NCBI RefSeq assembly: GCF_000024785.1
Contig: NC_013441.1
Coordinates: 2,418,001 to 2,482,000, forward strand
DNA: 64,000 nt
DNA from: Gordonia bronchialis DSM 43247
GTDB lineage: Bacteria; Actinomycetota; Actinomycetes; Mycobacteriales; Mycobacteriaceae
Reading direction: 5' to 3'
In this document: positions 1-7,874 of the stretch, in pieces
How positions within the stretch are numbered: position 1 is the stretch's first letter
Layout: the number at the start of each line of letters is the position of its first letter
Made by a program: the position numbers and the translations under genes
The notes under the pieces: model-generated
Told to the model about the DNA's origin: nothing
Seen by the model: the letters and a program-made list of their open reading frames with translations, nothing else
Databases searched by the model: none

Positions 1-179
1 AGATGGGGGAGGTCCGCCCTCCTCACGATAAGGCACCTATCTGCGACGACAGGATGACCGGTGCAGTCATCTCACGTTTCGTGAATCGGTCGTGGTGCTC
101 GGGTGAGGTGGTGGATAGCGTCGACTGCGGTATCCGCTCGGCGGACACCGACGACGTCCACGAGCGAAAGGCGGGCACG

Positions 180-2023
180 ATGACACCGACCGCGTCCAGA
201 CCGATCAGGATCGCCAACTTCTCCGGGTATCTCGGCGACCGGCGCACGGCGATCGTCGAGGCGATGGCCGGTGACCCGATCGACGTGCTGATGGGGGACT
301 ACCTCGCCGAGATCACCCTGGCGTCGCTGGCGGCCGTCCATCATCGAGACCCCGAGCGTGGGTACGTCGAGTACTTCGTCACGCAGTTGCGGCCGCATCT
401 GGCGGCTCTCGCCGAGCGCGGCATCAAGGTGGTGACCAACGCGGGCGGCTTCTCCCCGGACCGCTTGGCGCAGGTTCTGCGTGACGACATTCGTGCGGCC
501 GGTCTGGATCTGCGCGTCGCCCATGTCGAGGGCGACAACATCCTCGGCGCGCTCGACGATCTGCGCAAGGAGGGACACCGCCTCGACAATCTCGATTCCG
601 GTGAACCACTGGAGAATTGGTCGGCGAACCTGATCGCCGCCAACGCCTATCTCGGTGGGTGGGGGATCGCCGCGGCCTTGCGCGAGGGTGCCGACATCGT
701 CGTCTGTGGGCGGGTCACCGATGCGTCGATGACCGTCGGTCCCGCCGCCTGGTGGCACGACTGGTCCACCGACGACTGGGATGCGCTCGCCGGAGCCGTG
801 GTGGCCGGCCACATCATCGAATGCGGCCCCCACGCGGTGGGCGGCAACTTCTCCGGGTTCCTCGAAATCCCCGATCTCACCGTGCCGGGCTTCCCGATCG
901 GTGAGGTCGCGGCCGATGGATCGTGTGTCATCACCAAACACACCAGGGATGGGGGAGCGGTCACCGCGGACACCGTCACTGCGCAGCTGGTCTACGAGAT
1001 CCAGGGACCGGTCTACCTGAATCCCGACGTCACCGTGCACCTCGACCACGTCCGCGTCGAGCAGGTCGCACCGGACCGGGTGTCGGTCACCGGCGCCACC
1101 GGCACTCCGCCGCCACCCACCACCAAGGTCGCGATGTTCGGCACCGTCGGCGCAAGTGTGGTGAACACGGTGTTCGTGACATCCCCGCACGTCGAGGAGA
1201 AGATCGCGCTGATCCGCGTCAACTGTCCCGCAACCTCCCCGACGGCGTCGACCTTGACCTGACGCAGATCGGTCAACCGGCCGACGACCCCGAATCCCAA
1301 TGGGCGGCAACGGTTGCGCTGCGGGTGATGGCCACCGCCGGCGACGCCGCGACACTTGCCGGCGCCGACATCGGAGCCCGCCTGGGCAGCCTCTACCTGC
1401 AGGGTATTCCCGGCTTCTTTCACGACGGAGCGGCCGGCCTGCATTCCCGACCCAAGCCGCGAGTCGACTACTGGCCGGGTGTGCTCCCGCAGAGCGCGCT
1501 GACGCACCGCGCCGTCATCGACGGCAACCGCATCGTCGACGCCCCGATCCCGCCCGCCACGGCGGTCACCGCGCAGCCGACACACCCGGAGCCCCGCGAT
1601 GCGCCGTTGGCCGAGCGGGTCACCCGCGCCCCCTTGGGTTCGGTGGCCTACGCCCGCAGCGGCGACAAGGGCGGCAACTCGAATGTGGGTATCTGGACCC
1701 CGGATCCGAGGGTGTGGCCGTGGTTGCGCAGGTTCTTGTCCACCGACGAGATCCGCCGCCTGGTGCCCGAGACGAAGGACATCGACATCGAACGCCACGA
1801 GTTCCCCGAGATCCGCGCGGTGCATTTCGTCTTCAAGGGCCTGCTCGGAACCGGCGGATCGTCGAACCTGCGGGTTGACCAGGTGGGCAAGGCGATCGGG
1901 GAGTGTCTGCGATCACGTCAGGTCCTCATTCCCGACGACCTCCTGGGTTCCACCCGCCGTTCTGGCGATCACGCAGTGCGACAACATCTTTCCGGACACG
2001 CCACGACAGGACAGACACGATGA
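180..2023 (+). pseudogene. AtuA/DUF1446-family acyclic terpene utilisation-like protein, frameshifted
   Basis: Reading from ATG 180 gives about 346 codons of a DUF1446/AtuA-like protein (IRIANFSGYLGDRRTAI, VMGDYLAEITLASLA, GRVTDASMTVGPAAWW). This frame stops at 1260-1262. The family's remaining sequence continues in another frame from about 1220 to the TGA at 2021-2023 and contains the small C-terminal domain motif ARSGDKGGNSNVG. The join HVEEKIALIR / QLSRNLPDGVDLDLTQIG needs one extra base near 1218, so a single-base deletion explains the break. AtuA-type proteins belong to acyclic terpene or branched acyl-CoA catabolism; exact substrate here is unknown. The end overlaps the next gene by ATGA, suggesting an original operon with the CoA-transferase. 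A sequencing error cannot be excluded, but the next two genes are also broken. Confidence 0.8.
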
Positions 2024-3519
2024 GCCGACTGACCACCGCGTTACAGAAGGCCATCGCCACGCCGGCCACCGACGACACCTTCGACCCGCACGCGCAGCTC
2101 GACGAGGTGCTGGCCGGAATCGGTATGAGCACCAAGGACACCGGGGGAGACGTCACGTTCCTCGGCGCAGATCCGGTGGTGCCGAGCACCTTACGTCTCG
2201 GTGGCGCCTCGGCCATCGCGCTGGCTGCGAAGTCCGCCGCGATCGCCAAGCTGTGGCAACTCCGCGATGGTGCGGGTCAGGACATCGCCGTCGATCTGCG
2301 CAGCGCGCCACATCGACTGCCCGTTCTACGATCGACGCTGGGAACTACTCAACGGGTATCCGCCGGCCACCCCGTCCAACCCGTCGAATGCGCTCGGGTT
2401 CCGCTTCTACCGCACCGGCGACGACCGCTGGATGATGCCCCTCAACCCGTACCCCAAGATCAAGGTCGGTGCCCAACGACTTCTCGGGGTACCCGACGAC
2501 TCCCGCGCTGCCGCCGCCGCCATCGCCGAATGGAAGGCCGCCGAACTCGAGGCCGCGGCCACCGAGGCCGGCGTGGTGATGCCCATGCTGCGCACCACCG
2601 CCGAACTGCTCGACGAACCGCACTACCGTGACGTCTTCGCGGACATGCCGCTCATCGAGATCACCCGCATCGCCGACGGCGAACCGATCGAATTCACTCC
2701 CGGACCCGAGCAACCCCTCGACGGCGTGCGCGCGCTCGGCATGGGCCACGTGATCGCGGGAGCCGGTGTGGGCCGAGCGCTGGCCCTGCATGGCGCCGAC
2801 GTCCTGAACCTGTTGCGCCCCAACGAACTCGAGCACGACGCCACCTACGCGACCGCGAACGTTGGTGTGCGATCGTCGACGATCGATCCCTACACCCCCG
2901 ACGGCGCCACCACCATCGCGGCTCTCCTCGACGACGCCGATGTGTTCTACGCCAATCGCCGTCCCGGATACCTGGACAAGATCGGACTGTCCGCCGACAC
3001 CGTCGCCGAGAAACACCGCGGCATCGTCTACGCCACCGCGTCGCTGAACGGCGAGAGCGGGCCGTGGTCGCACCAGGTGGGCTTCGATCAGACCGCGGGC
3101 AGCCTGGCCGGCATGATGCTCCTCGAGGGCGATGGCGAAACACCAGCCCTCCCACCGATTCTCGTCGTCAATGATTACATCGTCTCGTGGCTGATGACGG
3201 CCGGCATCGTGGAGGCACTGACTCGGCCGGCACGCGACGGCGGCAGCTACCGCGTGCACGTCTCGCTGACCCGAGCAGCCCTGTGGATCGTGGGCATGGG
3301 GATCTTCGATCGTGCGTACGCGCACGAGATCGCCGGTACCGACGCAGCCGACGGCGCGCATCGCTACCTCGACCCGGAGACGTTCACCGCCGCCACGCCT
3401 CTCGGCGACTATCAGGGTGTGACCGATCAGGTACGGATGAGCGTGACCCCGGTCACTACCGCACGGTCCTGGTACCGCGGGGTTCGTGTCGGCCGGAGTG
3501 GGTGGCGCGGGGGAGCTGA
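2020..3519 (+). pseudogene. CaiB/BaiF-type class III CoA-transferase, two frameshifts
   Basis: ATG 2020 overlaps the preceding stop. The first frame gives the start of a two-domain CoA-transferase (LRLGGASAIALAAKSAAIAK, DIAVDLRSAPHRL). The reading then moves to the frame of CPFYDRRWELLNGYPP near 2317-2320, best explained by a two-base loss (family pattern APHRLCPFYD). A second shift at about 3449-3451 separates TDQVRMSVTP from GHYRTVLVPRGSCRPEWV, restored by one extra G in a G run. The repaired protein ends at the TGA 3517-3519. The second half contains the typical domain start LDGVRALGMGHVIAGAGVG. The family moves CoA between acyl groups; with the AtuA-like neighbour this points to a lost or impaired acyl-CoA catabolic operon. 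Two independent indels make simple base-calling error less likely than for the first gene. Confidence 0.8.
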
Positions 3520-3581
3520 TCTCCCCGCCCAGGTCACGGCCACCGTTGTCGAAAGCCGGACCGTGGGCGCACCATTGAACC

Positions 3582-3974
3582 ATGCCTGTATCTGAACTTC
3601 TGCGTCTCGGTACGCCGCGTCCCATCGTCCGGTGGGGGAGTCCGGTGCTGCACTCGTCGGGACGGCCGGTCAGCGACTTCGGAAGCGACCTCCAGCGGCT
3701 GCTGGCCGACATGTTCGCGACGAACACCGCCGCCAACGGCGCCGGCCTCTCCGCGGCACAGATCGGGGTCGATCTTGCGGTGTTCATCTATGACTGCGCC
3801 GACGAGACCGGGCGCAGGCGCACCGGTGTCGTCTGCAATCCAGTCGTCGAGGTGGCCGACGGACAGGACAGGCGTCTCGTCGAATACGACGAGGGGTGTC
3901 TGTCATTGCCGGCGAGTACCCCGCTGACTGGCCTGCGTAGGACTAGGTTGCCACGCCTTCGGAGGCAGCTTTGA
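3582..3974 (+). pseudogene. Peptide deformylase-like gene, 3'-truncated
   Basis: The reading frame starts at ATG 3582 and shows peptide deformylase motif 1 (NGAGLSAAQIGV, about residue 47) and motif 2 (EGCLSLP, about residue 107, with the metal-binding Cys). It then runs into unrelated sequence (about 3925 onward) and stops at 3972-3974 after 130 residues. Intact deformylases are about 170-200 residues and need motif 3 (HExDH), which supplies two metal ligands; it is absent in all frames downstream. The product therefore cannot be an active deformylase. The truncated 3' end lies in the end of the oppositely oriented SRPBCC gene, consistent with a deletion bringing the two together. A functional def gene should exist elsewhere. 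Confidence 0.8.
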
Positions 3975-4425
3975 CCTTCTCCAGCGTCTCCCGCATCCCG
4001 GCCCGCATGACTCGGGTGAACTCTGCCTGCCCGCCGAGGTACTTCTCGGTGAGATCGAGCGAGTAGGGCGAAATACCGTCGGGAGTCAGTCGCTGGTGCA
4101 CGATGCGGGTGATTCCCCCCTCGATCGGCCGTAGTGTGAAGGACCAGACGACCCAGTTCTCGGCAATGCGAAAGGCGAACTCCCGCAAGGGATCGAAGCG
4201 CACGATCGTGCCGTGGGTCGCCCACGCCAGATCCCCCTGGTGGTTGCGGTTGGTGAACTCGGTGCCCACGCTCACCCGGTCGTGCCCGTCGCGCAGCCGC
4301 ACCGAGTCCACCTGGGGACTCCACTCCGGCATCCGGCGGGGATCGCTGATCAGCCCCCACACGCGCTCCTCAGTGGCGTGCACATCGACGTTCTCTTCCA
4401 TGTGCGCCTCGTACTCAGCCGTCAT
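3943..4425 (-). CDS. SRPBCC (START-like) family protein
   Basis: Predicted 160-residue protein with the SRPBCC/polyketide cyclase pattern: ENVDVHATEERVWGLISDP near the N-terminus, WSPQVDSVRL, and a long C-terminal helix GMRETLEKVKAAS. This fold binds hydrophobic ligands; no catalytic residues are evident and the ligand is unknown. ATG 4425 is chosen because GGAG lies seven bases upstream; a longer frame adds only MEIR. It is divergently transcribed from the TetR gene with 91 bases between starts, where two matching inverted sites occur, so control by that regulator is likely. Its 3' end meets the truncated deformylase. No signal peptide or membrane segment seen, so cytosolic. Confidence 0.8.
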   Translation of the reverse strand: MTAEYEAHMEENVDVHATEERVWGLISDPRRMPEWSPQVDSVRLRDGHDRVSVGTEFTNRNHQGDLAWATHGTIVRFDPLREFAFRIAENWVVWSFTLRPIEGGITRIVHQRLTPDGISPYSLDLTEKYLGGQAEFTRVMRAGMRETLEKVKAASEGVAT

Positions 4426-4438
4426 GCGTATCTCCAAA

Positions 4439-4506
4439 CTATGAGACCGATCGGACGTTTAAAAGCGTAGATGCAGTGCATGAAACACGTCCAGTTGGTC
4501 GCATAG
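4439..4506. promoter_or_regulatory. Divergent promoter with two inverted copies of a 19-bp motif (candidate TetR operator)
   Basis: Two copies of CGTCCNNNNGGTCNCATAG are present in opposite orientation: 4439-4457 read on the minus strand and 4488-4506 on the plus strand. Each copy ends in CATAG(A/T), which could serve as the -10 box for the gene on its side. Each contains an internal near-palindrome (CCGATCGG, CCAGTTGG). The symmetric placement between a TetR gene and its neighbour suggests autoregulation plus control of the SRPBCC gene. Binding is inferred from arrangement only. Confidence 0.55.
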
Positions 4507-4516
4507 AGTGGCCCTC

Positions 4517-5101
4517 ATGTCGAGCAATGTCACAGACGGTCGCCGTGCGCGCGGGGACATCACGCGACGTACCGCGGCCCGCAAGGCCGCCGAGATCGCG
4601 ACCACCCACGGGCTCGACTCGATCACCGTGGGATCACTCGCGACAGCCACCGGACTCAGTAAGAGCGGAATCCTCACCGTGTTCGGCAATCGGGAGGCGA
4701 TCCAGGTGGCCGCTGTCGCCGAGGCGCGGCAGATCTACATCGAGACGGTCATCGCCCCGGCCTGGCGCGAAGCCCCCGGTCGACCGCGGCTACGCGCGCT
4801 GCTCGACTGCTGGGTTGACTACCTACGTGCAGAAGTGTTTCCCGGCGGTTGCTTCATCGTCGCCAGCACTGCCGAATACGGGCGCCGGGACGGGCCCGTC
4901 GCCGACGGTGTCCGCGCACTCAAGCGGGAGTGGCTCGACCTGCTCGAATCCGAACTCGCCGTTGCGGGATCGGCTGCCCCCGCCCAGGACGCCTTCCGGA
5001 TCGACGCCTTCCTGTGCGTGGGCAACACCCGCCGCGAGTTGTTCGGCGACGACGACGAACTGGACCGAGCCCACGCCCTGGCATCGGAGATCATCGGCTA
5101 A
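4517..5101 (+). CDS. TetR/AcrR-family transcriptional regulator
   Basis: 194-residue regulator. Residues about 12-58 form the TetR helix-turn-helix (RRTAARKAAEIATTHGLDSI, then VGSLATATGLSKSGILTVFG, with the typical recognition-helix end NREAIQ). The rest resembles a TetR C-terminal ligand/dimer domain of the type with FPGGCFIVASTAEYG. ATG 4517 is preferred; GTG 4508 would add three residues. The leader is very short (about ten bases after the CATAGA box), so the mRNA may be nearly leaderless. The gene is divergent from the SRPBCC gene and sits ten bases upstream of the first GT87 gene, with which it may be co-transcribed. Effector unknown. Confidence 0.88.
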   Translation: MSSNVTDGRRARGDITRRTAARKAAEIATTHGLDSITVGSLATATGLSKSGILTVFGNREAIQVAAVAEARQIYIETVIAPAWREAPGRPRLRALLDCWVDYLRAEVFPGGCFIVASTAEYGRRDGPVADGVRALKREWLDLLESELAVAGSAAPAQDAFRIDAFLCVGNTRRELFGDDDELDRAHALASEIIG

Positions 5102-5111
5102 TCTCCTGCTC

Positions 5112-6521
5112 ATGGGTGTGATCGAGCGCGTCGCCGCGACGCGGGTAACCCGGGACACCCGGACCGTGCCGTGGTTGTTGGTCTATCTGGCAATCGGCGG
5201 CATCGTCGCGACGCTGTTCGTCAACATCTTCGTCAGCGGCTTCAACGGCCCCAGCAGCCTGTTTGCCGTCGCCATCGACATCCAGGTCTATCAAGCAGGC
5301 GCCGAACATCTGTGGTCCGGTCTGCCGCTCTACGACGGTCCGGTCTTTCCGACGCCCACCATCGACCTGCTGTTCACCTACCCGCCGTTCTCGGCGGTGC
5401 TGTTCCTGCCGCTGGTCGCACTCGGCACCACCGGCCTGTTCCTGTTCGCCTACATCGGCAACGCGATCCTCATCGCCACCCTGATCGCGCTGTGCATGCG
5501 ACTGCTCGGGTATCGATACAGCGCGTCGTTCTGGGTGTTCGCGGTCACCGGAACCGTGGCACTCCTGGCGATCGAACCGATCCGCACCACGTTTTCGCTC
5601 GGCCAGATCAACGTGCTGCTGGCGCTCCTCGTCATCGCCGACATCGCCCGACCCCGCAGCGGCAGGTTCCGGGGCGTCGGCGTCGGGCTTGCGGCGGGCA
5701 TCAAGCTGACCCCGCTGATCTTCGTCGTCTATCTCCTCGTGACCAAGCAGTGGCGTGCTGCGGGTACGGCGCTGGCGACGTTCGCCGCGACCGTCGTCGT
5801 CGGATTCATCGCAATGCCCGGTGACGCGTGGAAGTTCTGGACGGACAAGGTGATCCACTCCGGCCGCGTCGGCGCGATCGACTCGATGTCCAACCAGTCG
5901 ATCAACGGCTATGTGTCGCAGTTGCTACGGCTCTTCGACGTCACGGCGTACCGAGACGCCAGCAGCGGCGTCTTCGAGGCGCCGGGCTGGATGTGGATGC
6001 CGATCGCACTCGTGGTCGGCGTACTCGGTATGTGGGCCGCACGACTGATGCGTGATCGCGGCAAGGATCTGCTCGCGATCAGTGTCGTCGGGATGACCGG
6101 CGCTGCGATGTCACCGTTCTCATGGGGCCATCACTGGGTGTGGTTCGTGCCGCTGCTGCTGATCACGCTGGACCGGGCGGTCCGGGCGGGCGGTCGTGAT
6201 CCGTGGCTGTGGCTGCCGCCCGCGGTGATCGTGGTCCTCACCTTCGTTTGGTGGTTCCCGCTGCCGGACCGGCCCGGTTTCGACTTCGGACTGTGCCTCA
6301 TGCCGCGTCCCGAGGACCCGAACTTCCTGCAGGCCGTGTGGTTCGTGATGGTCTGCGGACTCTATCCGCTGCTGTTGCTGGCCACGCTCGTCGCGATCTT
6401 CGCCGGTGTGTGGCGGACACGCCAACGAGCACCCGTAGAAGAGCCGCGTGTCGCGCGGACCGGTGGGACCGATGTGGTCGACGGGGCCGACGTCGACGAT
6501 GAGCAGAGCGCGCGTCGCTAG
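5112..6521 (+). CDS. GT87/DUF2029-family polyprenol-dependent mannosyltransferase-like membrane protein (copy 1)
   Basis: 469-residue polytopic membrane protein of the GT87 (DUF2029) family, related to the mycobacterial alpha-mannosyltransferases such as PimE and Rv2181 that use polyprenyl-phosphate-mannose on the outer face of the membrane. Typical blocks: IDIQVYQAGAEHLWSG with the acidic residue after the first helix, LLFTYPPFSAVLF, SLGQINVLLALLVIADI, GIKLTPLIFVVYLL and SPFSWGHHWVWFVPLL. About ten hydrophobic segments are visible. ATG 5112 lies ten bases after the TetR stop; the upstream extension of this frame is the TetR gene in another frame. The stop codon TAG (6519-6521) lies inside the left terminal repeat of the element at 6518-6684. 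The donor and acceptor sugars are inferred from the family only. Confidence 0.85.
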   Translation: MGVIERVAATRVTRDTRTVPWLLVYLAIGGIVATLFVNIFVSGFNGPSSLFAVAIDIQVYQAGAEHLWSGLPLYDGPVFPTPTIDLLFTYPPFSAVLFLPLVALGTTGLFLFAYIGNAILIATLIALCMRLLGYRYSASFWVFAVTGTVALLAIEPIRTTFSLGQINVLLALLVIADIARPRSGRFRGVGVGLAAGIKLTPLIFVVYLLVTKQWRAAGTALATFAATVVVGFIAMPGDAWKFWTDKVIHSGRVGAIDSMSNQSINGYVSQLLRLFDVTAYRDASSGVFEAPGWMWMPIALVVGVLGMWAARLMRDRGKDLLAISVVGMTGAAMSPFSWGHHWVWFVPLLLITLDRAVRAGGRDPWLWLPPAVIVVLTFVWWFPLPDRPGFDFGLCLMPRPEDPNFLQAVWFVMVCGLYPLLLLATLVAIFAGVWRTRQRAPVEEPRVARTGGTDVVDGADVDDEQSARR

Positions 6522-6684
6522 TGTCCCGTGTTGGAAATTCGTTTGCGCGAGTCCGGCGATCCAGGTGGATGCATCGCAAGGCGGCGGAGGACGCAGCTAC
6601 TGGATGTACCTGCGACGACGCCAACGCAGCGCGGCGCCGCCTGGGCGTCGGAATCGTCAACGAATTTCCTACACGGGACACTAG
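6518..6684. mobile_element. 167-bp MITE-like element with 26-bp terminal inverted repeats
   Basis: Positions 6518-6543 and the reverse complement of 6659-6684 match at 25 of 26 bases; both ends begin with CTAG followed by TGTCCCGTGT. Imperfect complementarity continues inward for about 20 more bases (for example CCAGG near 6561 against its partner near 6640), so the element can fold as a long cruciform. It encodes no transposase. The outer CTAG is palindromic and may be target duplication or part of the repeat. The left end supplies the stop codon of the GT87 gene. No second copy is present in this window, so mobility is inferred from structure. Confidence 0.65.
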
Positions 6685-6719
6685 CTGTCACCCAGGCAGG
6701 TTGTGAACCGCGGGATGAG

Positions 6720-7010
6720 TCACGAGTGACGCAGGTGCCCGTAGAGCGCGGCCCGGTAGCCGCGGACATAGCTCACATCGGAGTCCGGCCCGGATCGGTT
6801 CTCCAGCGTCGTCGACGCGTAGTGCTTCGCCCACGGAACCGGTAGCCGTGCGAGATGGGCGACGGCGTCATCGAAGCCCTGCTGGAACCGGTCGGGATCG
6901 AGGTGCGCGTCGATCTCCGGGTCGGTGATGGGGAACGACGTGGGCAGGCGGGTGATCGTCCCGTACGGCGTGACGATGTCCAAGTCGGGGAGTTCTGGTT
7001 CGGTTGTCAA
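6720..7010 (-). CDS. Hypothetical 96-residue protein coupled to the recombinase
   Basis: Short protein starting at TTG 7010, which overlaps the recombinase stop as TTGA, so translation is probably coupled. The sequence is acidic at the N-terminus (TTEPELPDLDIVTPYGTITR), contains DPEIDAHLDPDRFQQGFDDA and ends YVRGYRAALYGHLRHS. No family recognised; no membrane segment or signal peptide. Codon usage and third-position GC look like a real actinobacterial gene. A larger frame extending upstream to 7577 is only the antisense reading of the recombinase. The coupling suggests a partner or accessory of the recombinase, but nothing in the sequence shows its role. Confidence 0.6.
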   Translation of the reverse strand: MTTEPELPDLDIVTPYGTITRLPTSFPITDPEIDAHLDPDRFQQGFDDAVAHLARLPVPWAKHYASTTLENRSGPDSDVSYVRGYRAALYGHLRHS

Positions 7011-7606
7011 CGGACCGACCGCGTTTCGGCGAGGATGCGGTACAGGGTGGCGCGGCTGACGCCGAGTGCTGCGGCGATCTCGGGTACCGGTTCGCCTTCG
7101 GCTCGACGACGCCGGGCCAGGGCCACCTGCTCGTCGTCGAGGACGCGGGGCCGGCCCACCGAGGCGCCGTGGCCGGCGCGGCTGCCGGTGTTCGCTCGTC
7201 GTCGGGTCCGATCGAGTTCGGCGTCGAGTTCGGCGAGGGACGCCAGGAGTCCGATGATCATCCGCCCGGTCGGGTCGCCGCTGTCGAGGCCTTCGCGCAG
7301 CGAACGCAACCCGATACCGCGCAGCGTCATCTGCCGAGTCGTCGCGAGAACCTCCCCGGCGGTGCGGCCGAGGCGATCGATCCCGACAACCACGGTCGTA
7401 TCGCCCGGGCGCGCGTAGTCCAGGAGTGCCTCGAGTCCGGGGCGGCTGCGCAGTAGGGGGATGCCCGACGCTGGGTCGGTGTAGATCCTGGCCTGCTCCA
7501 CACCCGCCTCGGTCAGGGTGTCGATCTGCGCCTCGAGCGTGTTCTCGCCCGCACCCGCACGGGCGTATCCCAGCCACATGCCGGTGCTCGCGTCATCTGT
7601 TGTCAC
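7007..7606 (-). CDS. Serine recombinase/resolvase-family protein lacking the catalytic serine
   Basis: 199-residue protein with the small serine recombinase layout: N-terminal catalytic domain (GYARAGAGENTLEAQIDTL, RPGLEALLDYARPGD, VVGIDRLGRTAGEVL, LASLAELDAELDRTR) and a C-terminal Hin-type helix-turn-helix (GRPRVLDDEQVALARRR, VPEIAAALGVSRATLYRIL). In active resolvases the first block is GYARVST with the nucleophile Ser at the seventh position; here this is GYARAGA, so Gly replaces Ser. The active-site arginines in YAR, RPGL and DRLGR are kept. It may bind DNA without strand exchange, act as a regulator, or be inactivated. GTG 7606 is used; ATG 7579 (MWLGYARAG) is an alternative. Part of the insertion between the two GT87 paralogues. 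Confidence 0.8.
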   Translation of the reverse strand: MTTDDASTGMWLGYARAGAGENTLEAQIDTLTEAGVEQARIYTDPASGIPLLRSRPGLEALLDYARPGDTTVVVGIDRLGRTAGEVLATTRQMTLRGIGLRSLREGLDSGDPTGRMIIGLLASLAELDAELDRTRRRANTGSRAGHGASVGRPRVLDDEQVALARRRRAEGEPVPEIAAALGVSRATLYRILAETRSVR

Positions 7607-7617
7607 GTCGAGAAGAC

Positions 7618-7760
7618 TATCTCAAAAATGTCTCGTATTGAGTCTCGATACTGAGCGTGTCGCGATTCGATTCATGTCGAAAGTAGCCGAGCTACATATG
7701 TAGGCGCGACGGAGAGTTGTGAGACGAATAATTATGAGACGGACAAATTATGAGAACGCG
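7618..7760. promoter_or_regulatory. Repeat- and palindrome-rich region upstream of the recombinase (candidate operator/res-like site)
   Basis: The 268-base gap between the recombinase and the second GT87 gene is AT-rich for this genome and full of GAGAC/GTCTC words. These are GTCTCGTA and GTCTCGATA near 7629-7651 and three phased TGAGA units at about 7720, 7735 and 7751. It also holds a 13-base hairpin GTAGCCGAGCTAC (7683-7695) and a perfect 12-base palindrome CTACATATGTAG (7692-7703). The layout resembles the multi-site binding regions of resolvases next to their genes, but function is inferred. Confidence 0.45.
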
Positions 7761-7874
7761 ACGACGACGGTGAGCATCCGGTGTCCCGCCGCAACCGCCA
7801 CGTGAAACCCGAACAGCCCGGGGGACACGGCGTTTCATCCGGTCCGTGCTCGGCGCCGGGCGTACTTTCGAGCT

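Noticed and set aside
2345..3787. 480-codon minus-strand frame across the CoA-transferase and deformylase remnants
   Set aside because: It stays open through pseudogenes, but the translation shows no family pattern, while the plus strand shows clear motifs in all pieces. High GC explains the open antisense frame.
4476..5111. N-terminal extension of the first GT87 protein to 681 residues
   Set aside because: This part overlaps the TetR gene in another frame and is Pro/Arg/Ser-rich. The protein starts at ATG 5112, matching its paralogue.
7007..7606. Intact, active resolvase
   Set aside because: The residue equivalent to the catalytic Ser is Gly (GYARAG), so ordinary strand exchange is not expected.
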